Origin: Halobiforma lacisalsi AJ5
Lineage (GTDB): Archaea; Halobacteriota; Halobacteria; Halobacteriales; Natrialbaceae
Reading direction: 5' to 3'
NCBI RefSeq assembly: GCF_000226975.2
Contig: NZ_CP019285.1
Coordinates: 1,984,001-2,048,000, forward strand
DNA: 64,000 nucleotides
Position numbers and translations under genes: made by a program. Position 1 is the stretch's first letter. Each line of letters starts with the position of its first letter. This document shows, piece by piece, positions 8,284 to 16,025 of this stretch. The notes under the pieces were generated by a model. It did no database searches. It was given only the letters and a program-made list of their open reading frames with translations, and had not been told where the DNA came from.

Positions 8284-10440
8284 ATGGATCCAAAGCGGGA
8301 ATTCACAAGCGTCGACCTCGCCGCCCTCGTCGGGGAACTCGGGACCTACGAGGGAGCGAAGGTCGACAAAGCCTACCTCTACGGCGACGACCTCGTCCGC
8401 CTGAAGATGCGGGACTTCGACCGCGGCCGCGTCGAACTCCTGCTCGAGGTCGGCGAGGTCAAACGCGCCCACACCGTCGCCCCCGAACGCGTCCCCGACG
8501 CGCCGGGCCGACCGCCGCAGTTCGCGATGATGCTGCGCAACCGGCTCTCGGGCGCGGACTTCGCCGGCGTCGAACAGTACGAGTTCGACCGTATCCTCGA
8601 GTTCGTCTTCGAGCGCGACGACGGCACCACCCGGATCATCGTCGAACTGTTCGGCCAGGGCAACGTCGCCGTCACCGACGGCGAGTACGAAGTGATCGAC
8701 TGCCTCGAGACGGTCCGGCTGAAATCCCGTACCGTGGTCCCGGGCTCGCGCTACGAGTTCCCCGACACGCGGACGAACCCGCTCACCGTCTCGCGGGAGG
8801 CCTTCTACCGGGAGATGGACGACTCCGACACGGACGTCGTCCGCACCCTCGCGACACAACTCAACTTCGGCGGCCTCTACGCCGAGGAGATCTGTACCCG
8901 CGCCGGCGTCGAGAAGGCTATGGACATCACCGAGGCCGACGAGGCGGTCTACGACCGCCTCTACGAGGCGATCGAGCGGCTGGCGATCGACGTCCGGAAC
9001 CGGAACTTCGATCCGCGACTGTACCTCGAGGACGGTGACGATGAGGACGACAGCGAAGACGAGGACGCGAGCCCCGCACGCGTCGTCGACGTCACCCCCT
9101 TCCCGCTCGAGGAACACGAAGCCGAGGGGCTCTCCGCGGAGGCGTACGACTCCTTCCTGACGGCGCTCGACGACTACTTCTTCCGGCTGGAACTCGACGA
9201 GGAGGAGGAACCCGACCCGACCGAGCAACGGCCCGACTTCGAGGAGGAGATCGCCAAACACCAGCGGATCATCGAACAGCAGGAGGGGGCGATCGAGGGG
9301 TTCGAGCAGCAGGCCGACGAACTGCGCGAACAGGCCGAGTCGCTGTACGCCGAGTACGGCCTCGTCGACGAGGTGCTCTCGACGATTCGGCAGGCCCGCA
9401 AGCAAGACCGTCCGTGGGACGAGATCGAACAGCGCTTCGAGGAGGGGAAGGAACGCGGCATCGAGGCCGCCGAGACCGTCGTCGACCTCGACGGCAGCGA
9501 GGGCACCGTGACGGTCGAGGTCGACGGCGAGCGGATCGACCTGGTCGTCGACGACGGCGTCGAACAGAATGCCGACCGCCTCTACACCGAAGCGAAACGC
9601 GTCGAGGAGAAGAAGGAGGGCGCGCTCGCGGCCATCGAGGACACCCGCGAGGATCTCGAGGACGCCAAGCGCCGCCGCGACCAGTGGGAGGCCGAAGACG
9701 CCGCAGAAGACGACGAAGATGACGACGACGAGGACGAGGAAGAACGGAACTGGCTCTCGATGCCGTCGGTTCCGATCCGCGAGAACGAACCCTGGTACGA
9801 CCGGTTCCGCTGGTTCCACACGAGCGACGGCTACCTCGTGATCGGCGGCCGCAATGCCGACCAGAACGAGGAGTTAGTGAAAAAGTACCTCGAGCCGGGC
9901 GACGAGGTACTTCACACCCAGGCCCACGGCGGTCCGGTCACGGTCCTGAAGGCCACGGACCCGAGCGAGGCGTCCTCCCACGACATCGAACTCCCGGAGT
10001 CGAGCATCGAGGAGGCCGCCCAGTTCGCCGTCTCCTACTCCTCGGTCTGGAAGGACGGCCGCTACGCTGGCGACGTCTACGCCGTCGACTCCGATCAGGT
10101 GACCAAGACCCCCGAGAGCGGCGAATACCTCGAGAAAGGCGGGTTCGCGATCCGGGGCGATCGCACTTACTACCGCGACACGCCGGTCGGCGTCGCCGTC
10201 GGCATCCAGTGTGAGCCCTACACGCGGGTGATCGGCGGTCCGCCGTCGGCCATCGAGGGACAGGCCGAGACGACCATCGAACTCGAGCCGGGCCGGTACG
10301 CACAGGCCGACGCCGCAAAGCGGATGTATCGCCGGTTCCGCGAGCGGTTCGAGGACGAGTCGTTCGTCCGCAAGATCGCGAGCCCGGACCGCATTCAGCA
10401 CTTCATGCCGCCGGGCGGGAGCCGGATCGCCGAGGAGTAG
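8284..10440 (+). CDS. rqcH: RqcH, NFACT-family ribosome quality-control protein
   Basis: A 718-residue protein with the full NFACT layout. The N-terminal NFACT-N domain (about 1-200) begins MDPKREFTSVDLAALV and contains NRLSGADFAGVEQYEFDR. A helical and coiled-coil middle (about 330-490) includes a very acidic stretch near 470-485. The C-terminal NFACT-R domain (about 495-620) contains FRWFHTSDGYLVIGGRNAD. In the family it binds stalled 50S-nascent chain complexes and recruits charged tRNA to tag the incomplete protein with C-terminal residues for degradation. It acts in the cytoplasm as a single gene. Pelota, which splits stalled ribosomes, is encoded 8.6 kb away on the same strand. Confidence 0.92.
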   Translation: MDPKREFTSVDLAALVGELGTYEGAKVDKAYLYGDDLVRLKMRDFDRGRVELLLEVGEVKRAHTVAPERVPDAPGRPPQFAMMLRNRLSGADFAGVEQYEFDRILEFVFERDDGTTRIIVELFGQGNVAVTDGEYEVIDCLETVRLKSRTVVPGSRYEFPDTRTNPLTVSREAFYREMDDSDTDVVRTLATQLNFGGLYAEEICTRAGVEKAMDITEADEAVYDRLYEAIERLAIDVRNRNFDPRLYLEDGDDEDDSEDEDASPARVVDVTPFPLEEHEAEGLSAEAYDSFLTALDDYFFRLELDEEEEPDPTEQRPDFEEEIAKHQRIIEQQEGAIEGFEQQADELREQAESLYAEYGLVDEVLSTIRQARKQDRPWDEIEQRFEEGKERGIEAAETVVDLDGSEGTVTVEVDGERIDLVVDDGVEQNADRLYTEAKRVEEKKEGALAAIEDTREDLEDAKRRRDQWEAEDAAEDDEDDDDEDEEERNWLSMPSVPIRENEPWYDRFRWFHTSDGYLVIGGRNADQNEELVKKYLEPGDEVLHTQAHGGPVTVLKATDPSEASSHDIELPESSIEEAAQFAVSYSSVWKDGRYAGDVYAVDSDQVTKTPESGEYLEKGGFAIRGDRTYYRDTPVGVAVGIQCEPYTRVIGGPPSAIEGQAETTIELEPGRYAQADAAKRMYRRFRERFEDESFVRKIASPDRIQHFMPPGGSRIAEE

Positions 10441-10569
10441 GTCGGCCGCGGGAGGGTGTTCCCGCTTGCCAGCGCGATAGCGCGAACGATGTGTGCTGCA
10501 GTACTCGATGCTCGTCGTGGCCGGTCCGCCGGCGAAGCGGGCCGATACGGACAGCGTGCTCCCGAGGGG

Positions 10570-10977
10570 CTAGTTGACCACGAGTTCGGCGTTCAGTTGT
10601 TGGTCGAGGAACCCCTCCAGATCGACGCCGACGCCGAGGTGATCGGTCAGTAACTGCCGCCATCGAGCCCGCATCGACTGGCCGATCACGACGTAGTCGG
10701 CGTCCTGTTCGGCTGCCTCTTCGAGGATCGCTTTCTCGAGCAGGTACGCATCCCGGACGTGGCAACTCGCGTACGGCGGTGTCTCGATCCGCTCCTCGAC
10801 GGTACGCCGGAACTCCGTTCGATCGATGTCGTCCCCTTTGTGCAACACGTTCACGTGCAGGATGTACAGGTGGCTGTCGTCGAGTTCGTCGGCAACGTCG
10901 ATGGCGTGGGAGATCGTTTCCACGCTCGCTTCTTGCGGCGGGTACCGAATCGGTACCAACAGTGTAGTCCGGCTCAC
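10570..10977 (-). CDS. UspA-type universal stress protein
   Basis: A 135-residue single-domain Usp. It opens TTLLVPIRYPP, continues with HLYILHVNVLHKGDD, and ends with ADYVVIGQSMRARW and LDQQLNAELVVN. The usual ATP-binding glycine motif G-x2-G-x9-G-S is not clearly present (GQSMRARWRQLLTDHLG), so it may not bind ATP in the standard way. The start codon is GTG. Role is inferred as stress or dormancy related only from the family. An inverted repeat overlaps its promoter region (10983-11000). Confidence 0.8.
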   Translation of the reverse strand: MSRTTLLVPIRYPPQEASVETISHAIDVADELDDSHLYILHVNVLHKGDDIDRTEFRRTVEERIETPPYASCHVRDAYLLEKAILEEAAEQDADYVVIGQSMRARWRQLLTDHLGVGVDLEGFLDQQLNAELVVN

Positions 10978-10982
10978 AGTAG

Positions 10983-11000
10983 TACTACGCTCGAGTAGTA
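10983..11000 (-). promoter_or_regulatory. Inverted repeat at the uspA promoter
   Basis: TACTAC, a 6-nt spacer and GTAGTA form a perfect inverted repeat 6-23 nt upstream of the GTG start, next to a CATATAC box on the minus strand. The position fits an operator or a core-promoter-overlapping site. A related CTACTCAGTAGTA sequence occurs at the start of the membrane-protein gene at 18751. Confidence 0.35.
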
Positions 11001-11142
11001 TATGAACCCAACATCGGCTGCGCGTCTCTCCCGAACGTGGCCGTCCATTACGTTCGGCGGTTGGCGACAGTCACCTGTGGCTCGTCGTTGCGTCGATCCG
11101 GCTGCTCGGGTTGTCCGTGGAGAGTCCGGCGATGAACGGTCG

Positions 11143-12300
11143 CTATCGCTCGAGGACGTCGACCACGTGGGCATCCTCGGGATCGAATCCGACGACGACG
11201 TGGCCCGAGAGCGGATCCCGTGTCCGGACCAGGAGTTCGCGTTTCCGTTCTCGTTCCCGTTCCCGTTCCCGTTCGCAGCCGTGCCACTCGAGATGGACGC
11301 GGGTCGTCTCGCCGAGGAACTCCGCGCTGACGACGGTCGCGGTGATCGCGTTCGCGTCACCGTCGATCCGTAACTCCTCCGGGCGGACGCAGAAGACGAC
11401 TTCGTCGCCGACCGCGAGGTCGCCCTCGTGAGCGACCGTCAGCGTCTCGGGACCGACCTCGAGTCGTGCTCCCGTTTCGTCGATGGCCGTAACAGTGCCC
11501 GAGAAGACGTTGTTGTCGCCGACGAACTCCGCGACGAACCGGGTGTTGGGTCGGCGGTAGATCTCCCGAGGACGGGCGACCTGCTCCGGCGTACCCGCGC
11601 GCATCACTGCGAGGCGATCGGAGATGGCAAGCGCCTCCTCCTGGTCGTGGGTGACGTAGATCGTCGTGATCCCCAGTTCCCGCTGGATCTCCCTGACCTG
11701 GAGGCGCAGCCGTTCGCGCAGTTGGGCGTCCAGCGCGCTCATCGGCTCGTCGAGCAGGAGGACGTCCGGGCCGGGCGCGAGCGCACGAGCGATCGCGACC
11801 CGCTGTTGCTGGCCGCCCGAGAGCTGATCCGGCTCGCGGTCCGCCATGCCACCGAGGTCGACCAGCTCGAGCAGTTCCTGCACCCGCCGTTCGTCGGGGA
11901 CGCCGCCGGGCGCGTCGGCGAAGTTGAGCCCGTAGGCGACGTTCTCGCCGACGGTCATGTGCGGAAACAGCGCGTAGTTCTGGAAGACGACGCCGACGTC
12001 GCGGTCCTCCGGGGGGACGCCGGTGACGTCCTCGCCGCCGAACCGGACGGTGCCTGTCGTGGGGGACTCGAAGCCGGCGATCAGTCGCAGCGTCGTCGTC
12101 TTCCCGCAGCCGGAAGGGCCGACGAGGGTGAAAAACTCACCCTCGCGGACTGCCAGGGAGACGTCGTCGACGGCCGTCGTCTCGGCGTAGCGTTTGGTGA
12201 CGCCCTCGAGTTCGAGGGCGATCGGCGCGTCCGGCTCAAGGTCGCCTTCCCGCCGCTCGCGTTCGCGATCGCTCGCGCTCTCAGATGCCAACGCTCTCAC
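11143..12300 (-). CDS. ABC transporter ATPase, thiamine/iron-type (ThiQ/FbpC-like)
   Basis: A 385-residue importer ATPase: Walker A GPSGCGKTT (61-69), Q-loop VVFQNYALFPHMTVG, signature LSGGQQQR, Walker B VLLLDEP, D-loop SALDAQ and switch THDQEEALA, followed by a C-terminal TOBE-like regulatory domain. It starts with GTG, 20 bp inside the end of the permease gene, so it is translationally coupled to it. With the permease and the lipoprotein at 14832-15971 it forms one importer; the neighbouring MTH1187-family gene suggests thiamine as substrate (inference). The TOBE domain contains an alternating Arg-Glu run (RERERERERKRE) encoded by a 6-bp microsatellite at about 11240-11275. Confidence 0.88.
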   Translation of the reverse strand: MRALASESASDRERERREGDLEPDAPIALELEGVTKRYAETTAVDDVSLAVREGEFFTLVGPSGCGKTTTLRLIAGFESPTTGTVRFGGEDVTGVPPEDRDVGVVFQNYALFPHMTVGENVAYGLNFADAPGGVPDERRVQELLELVDLGGMADREPDQLSGGQQQRVAIARALAPGPDVLLLDEPMSALDAQLRERLRLQVREIQRELGITTIYVTHDQEEALAISDRLAVMRAGTPEQVARPREIYRRPNTRFVAEFVGDNNVFSGTVTAIDETGARLEVGPETLTVAHEGDLAVGDEVVFCVRPEELRIDGDANAITATVVSAEFLGETTRVHLEWHGCERERERERERKRELLVRTRDPLSGHVVVGFDPEDAHVVDVLER

Positions 12301-14212
12301 CTCCGAGGCGGTCGATCACGACGAAACTGACGCTCGTGACGGCGAGCAGAACGACGCCCATTGCGGTTGCGGGTCCGAGCCGCCGCCCGATGAACCGTTC
12401 GATCGCGACCGGCATCGTGAACTGGTCAGTTCCGGTCGCGAGGATCACCGTCGAGGAGAACTCGCCCATCGAGATCGCGAACGCGAAGGCCGCGCCGGCG
12501 ACGACACCCGGCCAGACCAGCGGGAGTTCGACGTCGACCAGCGCCCGCGCTCGCGACGCGCCCAGGGCCCGCGCGGATTCGATCAGCGTTCGGTCGACCG
12601 ACTCGAGGCCGGGCGCGACGGTGCGGACGACGAAGGGGTAACAGGAGACGGCGTGGGCGGCGACGATCGCTACCGCGCCGGCGACCGAGATCCGCCAGCC
12701 GCCGATCTCGATCCCGAAAACCGGCCCGCGGAGGAGTCCGATCCCGACGACGATCCCGGAGACGGCAAGCGGAGCCATCAGGACGGCGTCGACCAGCTTC
12801 CGGCCGCGGTAGCGACGGGTCGTCAGCACGGCGATGACGGTTCCCATCGGCAGGGAGAGCGCGAGCGCGCCCGCGGCGAAGACCAGCGAGTTGCGAACCG
12901 CCTCCCAGGGGCGAACCTGGAACGCCGCCGCCGTCTCCTGGCGCTCTAACAGGAACCGGTAGTGCTCGAGGGTGAGGCCGTTTGCCCCGTCGACGCTCGC
13001 GTAGAGCATGCTCAGGACGGGCGCGACGAAGACGAAGACGGCGACGACGCCGTAGAGGGCGAGCCCGAGCCGCGGCAGCAGTTCCCGGACCGACAGCGAC
13101 GGCGGGGAGAGCGGTCGCCGCGGCAGCGGACGGATCCCCCGCGAGCGGACGACGTGGGTCGCCTCGTACCGCAGGTAGCCGTAGAGGATCCCGAGCGAGA
13201 TGACGAGTTCGACGATCGCGAGCGCGGCACCCTCGGCGTAGTTCAGGTCCTGGATCAGTCGGTAGACGAACACCTCGACGGTCGCAAGCTGGAACCCGCC
13301 CAGCGCGAGGACGATCGGGAAGGTACCGAACGTGAAGACGAACGCCAGCGCCGCGCCCATCAGGACCGCGGGGTACAACTGCGGCGCGACCACGTCGCGG
13401 AAGGCCCGGAACGGGCTGGCTCCGAGGCTGCGGGCGGTCTCGATCGCGCTCGCGTCGACGGACTCCCAGGCCGCGGTCGTCACCCGGGTGACCAGCGGCG
13501 CGTTGTAGAACGCGTGAGCGAGCAGGATGACCGTCAGCGAGGGGAGCAGGTCGACGGAGCCGAGTCCGAGCGCGCCCAGGACGGCGTTGACGGTCCCGTT
13601 CTGGCCGAACGTCGCGACGAAGCCGATCGCGACCATGATCGACGGCATGACGAAGGGAAGGATCGTCAGGGCCCGCAGCGTTCGCCGGCCGCGGAACTCG
13701 TAGCGGGCGAGCAGGTAGGCCGCGGGTAGCCCGAGGGCGACGCTCAACAGCGTCGACAGCGCGGCCTGGTAGGCCGTAAAACCGACGACGCCGATGCTGC
13801 GGTCCGCGGAGAGCAAATCTAGCGCGACCGCGAGCGGTGACTCGCCCCGGAAGAGCCGTGCGAAGTCGCCGAAGTAGAGCGGATCCCGAAGGATCTCGAG
13901 GAAGACCGAGAGCGTGAGCGTGCCCCGGACGTAGACGGACTCGAGGAAGACGGTCGCGACGGGGTAATAGAACAGGACGACCAGGACGAGCGTCGTCGCG
14001 ACGCCGAAGACGGCGATGGCGCGGCGCTCGAGGCGGTTCTGGACGCGGCGGGTGAAGCCGTCGGTATCGGCGTCGGCGTCGGGTGCGGCGGTGTCGTCGG
14101 GCTGATCCGCAGAGCCGCCGGAATGGGCTCGATTGCCGTCGACGTCCGTCGCGGGAGCCACCGCATTGACGGCGGAACGATCGCTACGGGACGGATCGGA
14201 CGGGTCGGTCAT
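12281..14212 (-). CDS. ABC transporter permease, two fused binding-protein-dependent domains (ThiP/FbpB-like)
   Basis: A 643-residue integral membrane protein with about 12 helices. Two permease halves each carry an EAA loop: ETARSLGASPFRAFRDVVAP in the first half and ESARALGASRARALVDVELP in the second. Such double permeases are typical of ThiP and FbpB systems. An acidic low-complexity stretch of about 40 residues precedes the first helix. The ATG at 14212 is chosen; longer forms would add Arg/Ser-rich sequence overlapping the divergent promoter region. The stop overlaps the ATPase start. It moves the substrate delivered by the lipoprotein at 14832-15971 across the membrane. Confidence 0.9.
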   Translation of the reverse strand: MTDPSDPSRSDRSAVNAVAPATDVDGNRAHSGGSADQPDDTAAPDADADTDGFTRRVQNRLERRAIAVFGVATTLVLVVLFYYPVATVFLESVYVRGTLTLSVFLEILRDPLYFGDFARLFRGESPLAVALDLLSADRSIGVVGFTAYQAALSTLLSVALGLPAAYLLARYEFRGRRTLRALTILPFVMPSIMVAIGFVATFGQNGTVNAVLGALGLGSVDLLPSLTVILLAHAFYNAPLVTRVTTAAWESVDASAIETARSLGASPFRAFRDVVAPQLYPAVLMGAALAFVFTFGTFPIVLALGGFQLATVEVFVYRLIQDLNYAEGAALAIVELVISLGILYGYLRYEATHVVRSRGIRPLPRRPLSPPSLSVRELLPRLGLALYGVVAVFVFVAPVLSMLYASVDGANGLTLEHYRFLLERQETAAAFQVRPWEAVRNSLVFAAGALALSLPMGTVIAVLTTRRYRGRKLVDAVLMAPLAVSGIVVGIGLLRGPVFGIEIGGWRISVAGAVAIVAAHAVSCYPFVVRTVAPGLESVDRTLIESARALGASRARALVDVELPLVWPGVVAGAAFAFAISMGEFSSTVILATGTDQFTMPVAIERFIGRRLGPATAMGVVLLAVTSVSFVVIDRLGGESVGI

Positions 14213-14361
14213 CCCGCGACACCTCCTCTCCTCGCCCGCTCGAGCGGATTCGCTCGACGCGGCGTGTCGGGTCCGTCGGGTTTCGGACGGACGTAGCGTC
14301 GTCGATCCCGTCGGCAACGACAACGGCTATGTGGCCCACGGGACAACCCGGTGGTACCACG

Positions 14362-14694
14362 ATGACCGTATTCGCCCTGCTTCGCGTGACGCCCGTGACC
14401 GACGACGACATCACCGAGGACGTCGCCGCCGCGATCGACGCCCTCGAGGAGCACGACGTCGAGTATCGGACGACGCCGATGGCGACGATCCTCGAGGCCG
14501 AGGACGTCCACGAACTGTTCGCGGCGTGTGCCTCGGCCCACGAGGCGGTCGGTACCGCCGAGATCCAGACCACGGTACAGGTCGAGGAGAAACGCGAGGT
14601 CGAGATGGCGGCGGAGGACAAGATCGACGCCGTCGAGTCGGAACTCGGACGCGAGGCCCGCAGCGAGGGCGGGATCGACGGCGGCGGGGACTGA
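14362..14694 (+). CDS. MTH1187-family (COG0011) thiamine-binding protein
   Basis: A 110-residue ferredoxin-fold-like protein beginning MTVFALLRVTPV, with EEHDVEYRTTPMATILEAED and the helix DVHELFAACASAHEAV, matching the MTH1187/YkoF-type thiamine-binding family. Known members bind thiamine or related pyrimidines in small oligomers. It is on the plus strand, inserted between the solute-binding gene and the permease gene of the ABC system, both on the minus strand. Its presence is the best evidence that this transporter handles thiamine. The C-terminus is a flexible acidic Gly-rich tail. Confidence 0.85.
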   Translation: MTVFALLRVTPVTDDDITEDVAAAIDALEEHDVEYRTTPMATILEAEDVHELFAACASAHEAVGTAEIQTTVQVEEKREVEMAAEDKIDAVESELGREARSEGGIDGGGD

Positions 14695-14831
14695 TCGGAG
14701 CCGCGGCCGATCGCCGTCGCTCAGCGAGCGTCGACGGTGTGTGCTTCCGTCGCGAGCGGTGCGTGGGTCGTGGATCGTTCGGGACACGGAATGGTAGTCA
14801 GGCACGCTCGTTTGAGCGGTCGGTCGACCGA

Positions 14832-15971
14832 TCAGTTGCTCCCGACGACTTCTCGCTCCCACTCGTCGAGCCAGTCGGTGAGGTTACCCTTGAGTTCGTC
14901 GTAGCCGAAGAAGACGGTCTCCTCGGGTTCGATGGCGTACTCGGCGTAGGCCTCGGGGAGTTCGGTTTCCTCGTTGACCGGCCCGGTGACGTTGCGGTTG
15001 GCGATCTCGGCCTGCGTTTCGGGCTCGAGGATGAAGTCCATGAACTCGTGGGCGAGGTCGTCGTCGGAGCCGTCGGCGAACCGGGCCATCCCGGCCATGT
15101 TGGCGTACCCCTGGTCGTTCAGGGTCGAGACCCGGTGTTTCTCGAGGTCGTTGCCGAACCGACTCGCGTAGACTCGATCGTTCGTGTAGGAGACGACGAC
15201 CGGCACCTCCGCTTCCTCGAACTGGGTGTAGACGTCGCTCCAGGAGTTGAGCACCCGGACGTCGTTGTCGATGAGAGCCGACCAGTAGTCGAGGTAGCCG
15301 TCCTCGTCGAACCGATCGATCGTCCACAGCAGGAAGAGCAGTCCGGTCGTCGAGTCCTGGGGGTTCGAGAGCGCGATCTGGCCCTCGTAACGATCGCCGA
15401 GCAGGTCCTCGAACGTCTCGGGTTCCGCGACGTTCCGACCGTCGTAGACGATCCCGCAGTGGCTGCGGAACGTCGGCACCGCGCGGCCCTCCGGGTCGAA
15501 GTAGTATTCGTCGCCGACGTTCTCGGCGTTCGAGAGGACGCTCTCGTCCGTTTCGGCGAACAGGTCGCCCTCGAGGTTTTCCTCGACGCGGACGAGGTTC
15601 TGCGGACGCACACCGAGGAACAGTTCGGGTTCGATCTCGAGGCCCTGGTTGTGGCGTTCGGCGTAGTAGTTGAGTTCCTGGTCGGGGGTGTGCCACTCGA
15701 GTTCGACGTCGTGGCGCTCCTCGAAGGTCTCCTTGATCCAGACGCCCGGGCTGTCGCTCGGCGCGTCGACGAAGGTGCTGTAAGTACCGACCGCGAGGAC
15801 GTCGTCGTCTTCCACGGAGCCTTCGGTATCGCCGCTGGTGTCGCCGCCGTCGCTTCCCCCGTCGTCGCCGTTGCTGCCGTTCTCTCCGTTTTCGACGTCT
15901 ACTGCGGAGCAGCCGGCCAGCCCGGTCGTCACGAGTGCGCCACTGGATGCGAGAAACGCTCGTCGTCTCAT
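14832..15971 (-). CDS. Thiamine-type ABC transporter solute-binding lipoprotein
   Basis: A 379-residue exported protein. The ATG at 15971 gives MRRRAFLAS...LAGC: an RR Tat-type signal followed by a lipobox Cys at about residue 20, so it is probably folded before export and lipid-anchored outside the cell. The mature protein resembles TbpA-type family 1 binding proteins (LAVGTYSTFVDAPSDSPG, ALSNPQDSTTGLLFLLWTI, SWSDVYTQF, DFILEPETQAEIANRN). A TTACGTA box at about 15995-16004, in only 54 bp after the upstream gene, suggests its own promoter. Iron is an alternative substrate, made less likely by the thiamine-binding neighbour. Confidence 0.88.
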   Translation of the reverse strand: MRRRAFLASSGALVTTGLAGCSAVDVENGENGSNGDDGGSDGGDTSGDTEGSVEDDDVLAVGTYSTFVDAPSDSPGVWIKETFEERHDVELEWHTPDQELNYYAERHNQGLEIEPELFLGVRPQNLVRVEENLEGDLFAETDESVLSNAENVGDEYYFDPEGRAVPTFRSHCGIVYDGRNVAEPETFEDLLGDRYEGQIALSNPQDSTTGLLFLLWTIDRFDEDGYLDYWSALIDNDVRVLNSWSDVYTQFEEAEVPVVVSYTNDRVYASRFGNDLEKHRVSTLNDQGYANMAGMARFADGSDDDLAHEFMDFILEPETQAEIANRNVTGPVNEETELPEAYAEYAIEPEETVFFGYDELKGNLTDWLDEWEREVVGSN

Positions 15972-16025
15972 GACCTGGTGGTCGCACCCGGTGATACGTA
16001 AGGGAATCGTTTCGGTAGCCACAAG

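Noticed and set aside
7978-9819. A long minus-strand open frame opposite rqcH
   Set aside because: It is the antisense of RqcH; the plus strand encodes clear NFACT domains.
15972-16025. TPP riboswitch before the thiamine-type lipoprotein gene
   Set aside because: Only 54 bp with an ordinary promoter box; the conserved riboswitch core is absent.
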